From an uncultured Muribaculaceae bacterium (lineage in GTDB: Bacteria > Bacteroidota > Bacteroidia > Bacteroidales > Muribaculaceae): a DNA stretch of 12,621 nt. The notes below the pieces were generated by a model that saw only the letters and a list, made by a program, of their open reading frames with translations, was not told where the DNA came from and searched no databases. The stretch covers positions 1 through 12,621 of the forward strand of contig CAKUQQ010000024.1 in NCBI GenBank assembly GCA_934675575.1, written 5' to 3'. Below are positions 1 to 7,102 of the stretch, piece after piece. Within the stretch, counting starts at the first letter, position 1. Each line of letters starts with the position of its first letter. Position numbers and translations under genes: made by a program.

Positions 1-62
1 CAGCGACGGTCGTGGGAAGACAACGCCCCAAGCAGAGAGCGTGCCGAAGGTACGCGTATAAG
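1..62 (+). repeat. Degenerate partial third copy of the right-end structured repeat
   Basis: These bases align without gaps to 12298-12359 in the first right-end repeat, with about two thirds of positions identical. Bases 39-61 are nearly the same as 12336-12358, differing only at 46 and 48. Those two positions lie in the 3-base loop of a hairpin whose arms are GCGTGCC (39-45) and GGTACGC (49-55), with one G-U pair. The loop is GAA here and AAC in the right-end copies. The copy starts at the window edge, so its upstream hairpins, if present, are out of view. Orientation is the same as that of the right-end copies. Confidence 0.65.
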
Positions 63-72
63 AAGCGAATAG

Positions 73-109
73 AAAAAAAAATCAAGGCCTCGGAAATCCG
101 AAGCCTTGA
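73..109 (-). terminator. Intrinsic terminator of the exb-tonB operon
   Basis: Read on the minus strand, the arm TCAAGGC (109-103), one more position, and TCGGA pair with TCCGA and GCCTTGA. The stem is about 13 bp with a tiny loop, and it runs directly into nine U residues (complement of the A run at 73-81). The central mismatch is U-G on the minus strand but C-A on the plus strand, so the structure is better suited to ending minus-strand transcripts. It lies just downstream of tonB. Confidence 0.9.
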
Positions 110-118
110 CATTATTTA

Positions 119-139
119 TAATCTGATATATTCAGATTA
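119..139 (-). other. Small inverted repeat over the tonB stop codon
   Basis: TAATCTGA (119-126) and TCAGATTA (132-139) are perfect 8-bp arms around a 5-base AT loop. The right arm includes the tonB stop codon (137-139). With the stronger hairpin at 82-109 it gives two consecutive hairpins at the 3' end of the transcript, which might protect the 3' end or assist termination. That role is inferred. Confidence 0.5.
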
Positions 140-1018
140 GTTCACACCTTGAAGTTTGAAGGTAACTGGCAGAGTGTACCATACCGAAACTGGCTGACCG
201 TTCTGACGGCCTGGCACAAACTTCGGAAGTGATTTACAAACTCTGATTGCCTCGCGGTCAAGGTCACGGTCAACAGAACGAACAACCTTAACTTCACCGA
301 TAGCACCAGATTTGGTAACCACGAATTGCACAACAACTCTACCTTGAATGTTATTCTCGGCAGCAAGCTGAGGATATTGCAAGTGTGATTGGAGCCATTT
401 CATAAGAGCGGCTTCACCGCCTGGGAATGTAGGCATCTGCTCAACTGACTTGAACACCTCTTCTTTCTTCTGCTCTTGTTGCACAACAGGAGTTTTCTTC
501 TCAACGACAACCTCGTCCTTCAGAGTACGAGTCACATTACGGTCTGTTCCACCTTCAGCATTGTCTTTCTGACCGAAAGCAACGTCAGTGTTGGCCAACT
601 CGTCTTGCGACTTAACCTCGTCCTCTTTCTTCACTTGATTGTCTTCCACAATCTTCAACTCGGTAACCTTCACAGATTGGAGCACCTCCTGTGGCAAAAC
701 CTGAGGTTTGTCCATTTCCACTTTCTCCTTCTCTGGTTCTGGTTCATCTTCTTCCGGTTTATCCTCACCTACATCTACAAGAACTTCTTCTTGCTCTGCT
801 TGGTCGGTGATGTTGCGCTCTTGAATGAATTTGTTCACAGCTACTGTTGCAAAAACCAGAGCTACAATCAAAATAATTCCAAGCACAGTAAACACCATGG
901 CCTTATTGTGACGAGAAACCGACGATGTGCGAATCACGTAAGCACCGAAATCCTTGTTTTTGCCGTCAAATACAAGGTCGCACCATTCTTTTGATGATAG
1001 ATCTACATCTTTTGCCAT
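137..1018 (-). CDS. tonB: TonB-family energy transducer
   Basis: This 293-residue protein should span the periplasm and pass inner-membrane ion-gradient energy to outer-membrane TonB-dependent transporters. A cytoplasmic N-terminus carries the Bacteroidetes-type motif NKDFGAYVIR (residues 21-30), followed by one membrane segment at about 41-62. A charged linker rich in Glu, Lys, Pro and Val (about 70-190) suits a periplasm-spanning rod. The C-terminal TonB domain (about 193-288) begins with VEQMPTFPGG and includes QGRVVVQFVV and the ending VWYTLPVTFKL. It is the last gene of the exbB-exbD-exbD-tonB operon, 47 bases after the second exbD, and is followed by an intrinsic terminator. The length is longer than the E. 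coli protein, as is usual in this phylum. The family is clear, but which transporters it serves is unknown. Confidence 0.93.
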   Translation of the reverse strand: MAKDVDLSSKEWCDLVFDGKNKDFGAYVIRTSSVSRHNKAMVFTVLGIILIVALVFATVAVNKFIQERNITDQAEQEEVLVDVGEDKPEEDEPEPEKEKVEMDKPQVLPQEVLQSVKVTELKIVEDNQVKKEDEVKSQDELANTDVAFGQKDNAEGGTDRNVTRTLKDEVVVEKKTPVVQQEQKKEEVFKSVEQMPTFPGGEAALMKWLQSHLQYPQLAAENNIQGRVVVQFVVTKSGAIGEVKVVRSVDRDLDREAIRVCKSLPKFVPGRQNGQPVSVWYTLPVTFKLQGVN

Positions 1019-1065
1019 AATTAATCTTTCTTTAAATCTAACTTTAATATAGTATCAATCACCGC

Positions 1066-1746
1066 TTACTTTTTAAGTTCAGCACCTTCCAGTTCTATCA
1101 TCATGGCAGAGTCAACTTGGTTGATTCGGTCAATCTGATAACGGCTGATGTTATTAATTTGCATCTCGTCAAGAACTGTCACTAAGTCTGAATAGTTGGC
1201 ATTTGGAGTAGCCTTGATAATCACAACAGGACGCTTCAGTGTAGAGTCGTTACGAATCTTTCTTGCCTCGGCCTGATATTGCTCATCAGAGATTTCCTCG
1301 TTCTTCCAACGTTTCTTCAATTCGTCAATCTTGGTAACAACAGCCTCGTTGCGCTCACGCAAAATTTTGCGGATTGCCGGGTAAACACCATCAACTTCGC
1401 TGAGCTGAATTTGTTTCATCTTGTTGTCATCAATCTTTCCGTCATGATTAGCATCTTGCACATCGGGCATACCGTCGTAGTAGAAAACTTTTCCGTCAAC
1501 GGCACGGCCTTTGTCATCTATTGTACCATCAAGAATAATGGTAATTGCTTCACTTTGCTTTACCTTATTCTGCTCGGTTTGATCCACTTTCTCGTTTGTA
1601 GGCAGACTAATCTGTAAAGTCTGAGATTTAATCATAGTCGTACAAAGCATGAAGAAAGTGATCAAAAGCATGTTCATATCAACCATTGGGGTAAAGTCGA
1701 TACGAGTATCAAATTTCTTTTGACGACTTTTTTGTTTAGCTGGCAT
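1066..1746 (-). CDS. exbD: ExbD/TolR-family protein (second of two), with an EF-hand-like loop
   Basis: This 226-residue ExbD/TolR homologue should form the ion channel with ExbB that powers TonB. A basic cytoplasmic tail (1-18) precedes a single membrane helix (about 22-40). Asp23 in the MVDMNMLL stretch is at the place of the essential channel aspartate of ExbD. The periplasmic part is far longer than in classic ExbD proteins of about 140 residues. It contains an insert at about 72-170 that includes DANHDGKIDDNK (98-109), which resembles an EF-hand calcium loop, and a charged helical stretch (about 127-166). The typical ExbD fold returns near RPVVIIKATPNANY (172-185). The gene begins 4 bases after the first exbD stop, so translation is probably coupled. 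The family is certain; the reason for two ExbDs is not. Confidence 0.9.
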   Translation of the reverse strand: MPAKQKSRQKKFDTRIDFTPMVDMNMLLITFFMLCTTMIKSQTLQISLPTNEKVDQTEQNKVKQSEAITIILDGTIDDKGRAVDGKVFYYDGMPDVQDANHDGKIDDNKMKQIQLSEVDGVYPAIRKILRERNEAVVTKIDELKKRWKNEEISDEQYQAEARKIRNDSTLKRPVVIIKATPNANYSDLVTVLDEMQINNISRYQIDRINQVDSAMMIELEGAELKK

Positions 1747-1750
1747 ATGA

Positions 1751-2452
1751 TTATTCCTCCTTCTTTAATGCTGTCATCAAACTAAACTTGTTGAACTTCA
1801 TTGTCTGGAGGTTATCCATCACAACTTGCACAACGCTGTATGGTGTTGTCTGATCAGCCTTGATTGCTATACCTTTACCTTTAACCAGTCCTTCCTGCAA
1901 TCCTGGATCCATAGAGTTGTATGCGGCGCGTACCCACATCTGGAACTCATTTGGAGTCTCAGGATTCTCGTTCATGTCAATTGGAATACCTGCCTTTTTG
2001 TTTTTTTCAGGATTAACTGCGTTATCCCTATCCTCCTGCGACATGTCCAACCATTGTCCCATTTGGCGCATTGGCAATCCAAAACTACTAATTTTAGAGA
2101 AGGTCTCTATCTGCTTCTTAGTGAATGACACTGGATTTGACGGATGCATCTTGTTATATTCTGCAGCCGCATTTTTCAGAAGATCTGCTCTTACGAGCTC
2201 TGTTCTGTAAGTAGAGTCAATACTTCCTGACACCGACAAGAACACGCGGCCCTCAGGATCCACCAAGATAGAAAACAAGTTTTCTACAGGCACTTTCTCT
2301 TCAGATACAGAAGACGGTGTTATCACTGTAACAGGTTCCTTCTGTAAGAATGTAGAAGTCAACATGAAGAAAGTCAGCAAAAGAACAGTAACGTCGCTCA
2401 TTGCCGTCATGTCAATGCGCGCATCTTTTTTCTTAATTTTGACTCTTCCCAT
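1751..2452 (-). CDS. exbD: ExbD/TolR-family protein (first of two)
   Basis: This 233-residue ExbD/TolR homologue has a short basic N-terminus, then a membrane helix at about 17-37. Asp20 in MSDVTVLLL is at the position of the conserved channel aspartate. The periplasmic domain is extended compared with classic ExbD: a region at about 95-180 contains QMGQWLDMSQEDRDNAV and a Pro/Asn-rich segment. The ExbD core resumes at KGIAIKADQTTPYSVVQ, near residue 192. It lies 53 bases after exbB and 4 bases before the second exbD. Both ExbDs keep the membrane aspartate, so neither looks like a dead copy. They may form mixed dimers, or each may serve a different partner; this is inference. Confidence 0.9.
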   Translation of the reverse strand: MGRVKIKKKDARIDMTAMSDVTVLLLTFFMLTSTFLQKEPVTVITPSSVSEEKVPVENLFSILVDPEGRVFLSVSGSIDSTYRTELVRADLLKNAAAEYNKMHPSNPVSFTKKQIETFSKISSFGLPMRQMGQWLDMSQEDRDNAVNPEKNKKAGIPIDMNENPETPNEFQMWVRAAYNSMDPGLQEGLVKGKGIAIKADQTTPYSVVQVVMDNLQTMKFNKFSLMTALKKEE

Positions 2453-2505
2453 ATTTTACTTTCTTAATAAAATATTTAAACACGTTTTTCTGTTTCACAC
2501 TTTAA

Positions 2506-3375
2506 TTAGTGTGTAGCTGCAAATGTTGCAACGATTGAGAAACCGAGTTCGTCGATAGCGTAAGTCAGGTTATCGATACGGTTAGTGTAGTAGTTGTAAG
2601 AGATAAGTGCGAGGGCTGCAGTTGCGATACCGAATGCGGTGTTCACAAGAGCCTCAGAAATACCGGTTGACAACTGAGTTGAATCAGGAGCACCAGAGTT
2701 TGCAAGAGCTTGGAATGACTTGATCATACCGAGCACAGTACCAAACAGACCGACAAGTGTACCAAGTGTAGTCAGTGTGGCGCACACAATCAAGTTCTGT
2801 TGCAATGATGGCATCTCAAGAGCGGTTGCCTCATCGATTGTTTGTTGGATAGAAGTCAACTTTTGCTCTTTTCTCAACACAGTGTCCTTGTCCATCTCAT
2901 CATACTTAATGAGTGTTGCATAAACCACTGCACCTACAGTACCAGCCTGCTCACGGCAGAGCTTCTTAGCGCCTTCAATGTCTTTCTTTGCAAGAGCGGC
3001 CTTAACGTTCACAACGAACTTAGGAGTGCTGCCATGACCTTTAGCCTTGCCCAGAGCAATCCAACGTTCTACTGAGATTACAATCACAGTGATGAGCAAT
3101 GTCAACAGAATAGGCACAACGAATCCACCCATGTACACAGTACCGAGAAGGTTCAAAGGAGCGTTTCCTGTAACACCATCTTTGAAGTTGCTGCTTGCAC
3201 CAAAGATAAAGAAGAAAATGAGCAATGCGATGATGAAATCCACAAGAATTACAACAGAGGCATTCTTAATACCACGAACGTTGCTGGAAACAGTCTTGTT
3301 GTCAGCTTTCTTTGCATCAACCTTTTTCACGGGCTGCTGCTGTGGTTGTTGATTGTTTAGCTTTTGAGCTTCCAT
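2506..3375 (-). CDS. exbB: ExbB/TolQ/MotA-family ion-channel protein
   Basis: This 289-residue inner-membrane protein should form the pentameric channel scaffold of the ExbB-ExbD-TonB motor. A Gln/Lys-rich cytoplasmic N-terminus (1-35) precedes hydrophobic segments at about 40-60, 82-103, 195-217 and 240-262. The MotA/TolQ/ExbB signature is visible in TLVGLFGTVLGMIKSF (206-221) and GISEALVNTAFGIATAA (238-254), which carry the Thr and Glu residues expected to line the channel. The long cytoplasmic loop (about 105-190) is as expected. The extra N-terminal hydrophobic segment is common in Bacteroidetes homologues. It is the first gene of the minus-strand operon and is transcribed divergently from nqrA. 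ExbB fits better than TolQ because tonB and exbD lie in the same operon. Confidence 0.92.
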   Translation of the reverse strand: MEAQKLNNQQPQQQPVKKVDAKKADNKTVSSNVRGIKNASVVILVDFIIALLIFFFIFGASSNFKDGVTGNAPLNLLGTVYMGGFVVPILLTLLITVIVISVERWIALGKAKGHGSTPKFVVNVKAALAKKDIEGAKKLCREQAGTVGAVVYATLIKYDEMDKDTVLRKEQKLTSIQQTIDEATALEMPSLQQNLIVCATLTTLGTLVGLFGTVLGMIKSFQALANSGAPDSTQLSTGISEALVNTAFGIATAALALISYNYYTNRIDNLTYAIDELGFSIVATFAATH

Positions 3376-3492
3376 AATTTAAATTAAATTGTTGTTTAAA
3401 AATTGATAATTTATTTATAAAACTATAATTAATATCCTAATGTTTCATCTCATTGTCTTTGCAACGAGTCCACCCTACACTAAAAGCAAAGG

Positions 3493-3523
3493 CAAATTTA
3501 TTACATTTATTTCAATAATACAA
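3493..3523 (-). promoter_or_regulatory. Candidate promoter for exbB-exbD-exbD-tonB
   Basis: On the minus strand, TTG (3523-3521) is followed after 20 bases by TAAATTTG (3500-3493). This matches the Bacteroidetes sigma-70-type consensus of TTTG, then TAnnTTTG. The start point would be near 3486, leaving a leader of about 110 bases before exbB. The match is by eye only. Confidence 0.5.
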
Positions 3524-3715
3524 CGCAAGCTTATCATTTTCTAAAAAATTCATCACAATGACACAAAAGCCGCTTTTCCTTTGCTCAATTCAGCTTTTGG
3601 TCCCAATTTGTCACCATGCCGCCACGTTTGCTCCCACTCCGCATCGCCCCAATGACTATTGACTTCCACATTGGCTTTTACACTTTTATTTTTTTCTTCT
3701 TACTGAATTTATGTC

Positions 3716-3723
3716 TATCTTTG
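3716..3723 (+). promoter_or_regulatory. nqrA: Candidate -7 element for the nqr operon
   Basis: TATCTTTG is an exact match to the Bacteroidetes -7 element TAnnTTTG. The -33 region is weak: only a T-rich stretch near 3690-3697. A start about 5-7 bases downstream would give a short leader of about 20 bases before the nqrA ATG. Confidence 0.5.
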
Positions 3724-3747
3724 CATTAATAGCATAACAATTAACTT

Positions 3748-5082
3748 ATGGCAATAATAAAACTAAAAAAAGGACTTGACATCGACCTCAAAGGCAAAAT
3801 CCAGTCAAACGCCATTAGCAACGAAAAACCATGCTCCATCTATGCGATTATTCCCGATGATTTCCCTGGCATATCGCCACGCATGGAAAAACGGGTTGGA
3901 GACACCGTAGCTGCTGGCGAGCCGATTTTCCACGACAAGGACTTTGAGTCTATCAAGATAACCTCACCTGTCTGCGGCACAATCACGGATATTGTCCGTG
4001 GCGAAAGACGCAAAATTGAAGCGGTGGTCATAGAGAAAAGCGACGCCACCACACCTCTGAGTTTCGACACCAATAGCAACACACCTGCCGAAGTCCTTCT
4101 GCAGTCAGGCTTGTGGGCTGCTCTCCGCCAGCGCCCCTACGACATAGTGCCGCGCCCCGATGCCAAGCCAAGAGACATATTCGTCACTTGTTTTGACTCT
4201 GCTCCACTCGCGCCCGACCTCTATCACTACATTAAAGGCAAGCGCAACGTGCTCGAAAAGGCAGTGGCAGTGCTCAACACACTCACAAGCGGGCGTGTCT
4301 ACCTTGGTTGCCGCCCAGAAAGCAAAATAGAACTGGAAGGGGCTGTCACCAATGTTTTCTACGGACCGCACCCGGCTGGCAACGTGAGCATACAGATTGC
4401 CAACACCATTCCAGTCAACAAAGGCGAAGTAGTTTGGACTCTCGACATCGTCACATTACTTAAAATAGGCATGCTGTTCGCCACTGGCTCGGTTGACTAC
4501 TCCACCATTGTGGCCATAACCGGAGCAGAGGTCAACGAGCCTAAATATGTCCGTGCCACCGCGGGTTGCTCGCTTGCGTCGCTGTTGCAAGACTGCCTGG
4601 CAGACACCGAAACGCCGAAACGCATCATCTGTGGCAATGTGCTCACCGGCACACCGGCAACAATCGAGGGCTATTTGCGTTTTCCATTCCGTCAAGTCAC
4701 TGTAATCCCCGAAATCATCAAGAAAGACGAGTTTATGGGTTGGGCGTCTCTCAGTCCCAAGAAATTCAGCATTTATCACGATTTCACAAGTTGGCTGTTT
4801 GGCAAGTTCAACCGCAACCTGAACCTTGACGCCAAACTCAACGGCTCTGAGCGTGCCATAGTCATGAGCGGCGAATATGACCGCATGTTACCCATGGACA
4901 TCTATGCCGAATATCTCATCAAGGCAATTCTCGCTTTCGACATCGACAAAATGGAGCAACTCGGCATCTACGAGGTGGCACCTGAAGATTTCGCCCTGGC
5001 AGAATATGCCGACACGTCAAAACTTCATTTGCAGGACATCGTTCGCGACGGCCTCAACAAACTTCGCAAAGAAATGTCATAA
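3748..5082 (+). CDS. nqrA: Na+-translocating NADH:quinone reductase subunit A
   Basis: NqrA is the soluble cytoplasmic subunit of the six-subunit Na+-NQR complex, which oxidises NADH, reduces quinone and pumps sodium out. The protein has 444 residues, close to the roughly 446 of the Vibrio subunit, and no membrane segment. The N-terminus IIKLKKGLDIDLKG is typical of the family, and a biotinyl/lipoyl-like domain follows (VGDTVAAGEPIF; ITSPVCGTITDIVRGERR). The middle and C-terminal parts are related to RnfC, with an SLBB-type region. It is the first gene of nqrABCDEF and lies 45 bases before nqrB. Presence of NqrA, rather than RnfB/RnfC, separates this operon from the related Rnf complex. Confidence 0.96.
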   Translation: MAIIKLKKGLDIDLKGKIQSNAISNEKPCSIYAIIPDDFPGISPRMEKRVGDTVAAGEPIFHDKDFESIKITSPVCGTITDIVRGERRKIEAVVIEKSDATTPLSFDTNSNTPAEVLLQSGLWAALRQRPYDIVPRPDAKPRDIFVTCFDSAPLAPDLYHYIKGKRNVLEKAVAVLNTLTSGRVYLGCRPESKIELEGAVTNVFYGPHPAGNVSIQIANTIPVNKGEVVWTLDIVTLLKIGMLFATGSVDYSTIVAITGAEVNEPKYVRATAGCSLASLLQDCLADTETPKRIICGNVLTGTPATIEGYLRFPFRQVTVIPEIIKKDEFMGWASLSPKKFSIYHDFTSWLFGKFNRNLNLDAKLNGSERAIVMSGEYDRMLPMDIYAEYLIKAILAFDIDKMEQLGIYEVAPEDFALAEYADTSKLHLQDIVRDGLNKLRKEMS

Positions 5083-5127
5083 TGACGCAAACTACATAAT
5101 ATAGTTAAACTTAACAATGTAACAACA

Positions 5128-6348
5128 GTGAAATTCTTAAGAAATTATTTAAATAAGATTCGACCACAGTTCCACAGCGGTGGCCGGTTTGCAAAACTGC
5201 AATCGGTTTACGACGGCTTTGAGTCGTTTCTTTTCACCCCCAACGACACCTCTCATTCTGGTACCAACATTCACGACAGCAACGACCTGAAGCGCACTAT
5301 GATTACGGTTGTCGTTGCGCTTCTGCCATGCTTGCTGTTTGCTATGTACAACATCGGCTATCAGCATTTTCTGGCCATAGGGCAAGGCTCCGTGTGCTGG
5401 CTGTCAAAGTTCTGGTTCGGACTTTTGTCAATGTTGCCTGTAATTGTTGTCAGCTATGTGGTTGGCCTTGGCATTGAGTTCATCGCTGCCCAAATAAAAC
5501 ATGAGGAAATCCAAGAGGGCTTCCTCGTAACCGGCATTCTGATTCCACTTATCGTGCCCATCAACACACCTTTGTGGATGACAGCGCTGGCCACAGCTTT
5601 CGCCGTGATTTTTGCAAAAGAGGTCTTTGGCGGCACAGGCATGAACATTTTCAATGTTGCTCTTATCACACGAGCATTTCTGTTCTTCTCCTACCCGTCT
5701 AAAATGAGTGGCGACAGCGTGTTTGTCAAGACCGACGATGCATTCGGTTTCGGCGGCGGCCAACTCATCGACGGCTTCTCCGGCGCCACTCCGCTCGGAC
5801 AGGTTGCCACCAACGTTTCATCGTCACTTCACCTAACGGCAATCGACGGCACACCCATTTCTGCCCTCGATTCGTTCTTCGGTTTCATAGCAGGTTCTCC
5901 AGGTGAGACCTCCACCCTGTGCATATTGATTGGCGCCGCCATTCTGCTCATTTCAGGTGTGGCTTCATGGCGAGTGATGCTCTCTGTGTTTGCTGGCGGT
6001 TTCGCCATGGCAAGCATAGCCCATGCGTTGCCGTCGGCCACCTATCCGGCTTCATTGCTTTCTCCGCTCGAACAGCTTTGTCTTGGCGGATTTGCCTTTG
6101 CAGCCGTGTTCATGGCCACCGACCCCGTCACTGGAGCCAGAACGAAAACCGGCCAATTCATCTATGGTTTCCTCGTTGGTGTTCTCGCCATTCTCATTCG
6201 CATCTACAATGGTGGCTATCCAGAAGGAGCCATGCTCGCAGTGCTCTTCATGAACGCATTTGCGCCTCTCATCGACTACTGCGTTGTCAATTCCAACATC
6301 AAGCGACGCCTCAAGCGCGCCCAATCAGCAAACCAATCTAAACAATAA
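5128..6348 (+). CDS. nqrB: Na+-NQR subunit B, covalent FMN carrier, GTG start
   Basis: NqrB is the large membrane subunit that binds riboflavin and a covalent FMN and takes part in the sodium path. This 406-residue copy opens with LNKIRPQFHSGGRF, as expected for the family, and has about ten hydrophobic segments after residue 55. The flavinylation motif DGFSGAT (215-221) is intact, so Thr221 is the expected FMN attachment site. The start is GTG at 5128: the nearest upstream ATG (5115-5117 region) runs straight into a stop, and the GTG gives the family N-terminus. FMN attachment needs the transferase ApbE, which is not in this window. It is followed 7 bases later by nqrC. Confidence 0.96.
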   Translation: MKFLRNYLNKIRPQFHSGGRFAKLQSVYDGFESFLFTPNDTSHSGTNIHDSNDLKRTMITVVVALLPCLLFAMYNIGYQHFLAIGQGSVCWLSKFWFGLLSMLPVIVVSYVVGLGIEFIAAQIKHEEIQEGFLVTGILIPLIVPINTPLWMTALATAFAVIFAKEVFGGTGMNIFNVALITRAFLFFSYPSKMSGDSVFVKTDDAFGFGGGQLIDGFSGATPLGQVATNVSSSLHLTAIDGTPISALDSFFGFIAGSPGETSTLCILIGAAILLISGVASWRVMLSVFAGGFAMASIAHALPSATYPASLLSPLEQLCLGGFAFAAVFMATDPVTGARTKTGQFIYGFLVGVLAILIRIYNGGYPEGAMLAVLFMNAFAPLIDYCVVNSNIKRRLKRAQSANQSKQ

Positions 6349-6355
6349 CAAGGTC

Positions 6356-7078
6356 ATGAACAAGAATAGCAACTCCTATCAAATCATCTACTCGGCAATC
6401 ATGGTATTGCTCGTAGGCACAGTTTTGGCCTTTGTATATATGGCATTAAAACCCACGCAAGACGAAAATATTGCCAACGACAAGCGCAAACAGATTCTCA
6501 GCGCACTCAACATCAGTGCCGACGACAGCAATGTCAAGGCTCTGTTCACCGAGCACATTGTCAAGCAATTTTTGGTCAATGCCGAAGGCAATGTGGTTGA
6601 CTCTACTGAAAATTCAGCTTTCAATATCGACATGAAGAGCAACGTAAAGCTCGACTCTGCCAAACGCAAACTACCAGTGTATGTGTGCAGCACCTCCGAC
6701 GGCACAAAATACATTCTCCCTGTCTATGGAGCCGGTCTGTGGGGCGCTATTTGGGGCTACGTTGCGGTCAACGCCGACGGCAGCACCATCTATGGCACTT
6801 CCTACTCTCATGCAAGTGAAACTCCGGGCTTGGGCGCGCGCATCACCGATGCCGATTTCCAACAGAGTTTCGAGGGAAAGCATTTGTTCAAAGACGGCAC
6901 GTTCAAGTCTGTTGATGTGTTGAAAAAGGGACAAAAAAGCACCGACGGTGCCGACTATGTCGATGCCATATCAGGTGCCACCATCACAAGCCGTGGTGTG
7001 CAGTCAATGCTTCACGACTGCCTCAAGTGCTATAACGGCTTTCTCATGAAGGTCAACGCTCAGCAGAGCAACAAATAA
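6356..7078 (+). CDS. nqrC: Na+-NQR subunit C, covalent FMN carrier
   Basis: NqrC is anchored by one N-terminal membrane helix (about 9-31) and holds a covalent FMN on the outer face of the inner membrane. The protein is 240 residues when started at the ATG at 6356. The open frame extends upstream to 6260 inside nqrB, but those codons do not resemble NqrC, while MNKNSNSYQ followed by a helix fits the family. Family motifs include GAGLWGAIWGYVAV (125-138), HASETPGLGARI (152-163) and AISGATITS (204-212), with Thr209 the expected FMN site. A CLKC pair (222-225) lies near the C-terminus. It belongs to the RnfG/NqrC FMN-binding family; the operon context settles NqrC. Confidence 0.95.
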   Translation: MNKNSNSYQIIYSAIMVLLVGTVLAFVYMALKPTQDENIANDKRKQILSALNISADDSNVKALFTEHIVKQFLVNAEGNVVDSTENSAFNIDMKSNVKLDSAKRKLPVYVCSTSDGTKYILPVYGAGLWGAIWGYVAVNADGSTIYGTSYSHASETPGLGARITDADFQQSFEGKHLFKDGTFKSVDVLKKGQKSTDGADYVDAISGATITSRGVQSMLHDCLKCYNGFLMKVNAQQSNK

Positions 7079-7102
7079 TTTGAATTTATTAATTAGCAGA
7101 AT

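Larger units (their letters stand above)
3376..3747. other. Divergent intergenic region between exbB and nqrA
   Basis: This 372-base AT-rich stretch carries no convincing gene. It contains candidate Bacteroidetes promoters on both strands (listed separately). If the exbB promoter is right, the exbB leader is about 110 bases long and very AT-rich. The part at about 3560-3670 is less AT-rich and has no recognised motif. No riboswitch or clear operator was found by eye. Confidence 0.6.

Noticed and set aside
476..994. A 172-codon plus-strand frame antisense to tonB
   Set aside because: It lies entirely within tonB, which is a clear family member. The Leu/Phe/His-rich product is what the antisense of a charged linker gives.
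2506..3375. TolQ of a Tol-Pal system, or MotA
   Set aside because: The operon ends in a TonB protein, and no TolA, TolB, Pal or MotB gene is seen, so the ExbB role fits best.
3560..3670. Gene remnant in the divergent intergenic region
   Set aside because: The base composition is less AT-rich than its surroundings, but no frame gives a recognisable protein fragment on either strand.
5919..6341. A 140-codon plus-strand frame within nqrB
   Set aside because: It is an out-of-frame shadow of nqrB, rich in His, Arg, Trp and Ser, without domain likeness.
6260..6355. N-terminal extension of nqrC into nqrB
   Set aside because: The 32 extra residues are Ser/Thr/Asn-rich and unlike NqrC. The ATG at 6356 gives the expected short N-terminus and membrane helix, 7 bases after nqrB.
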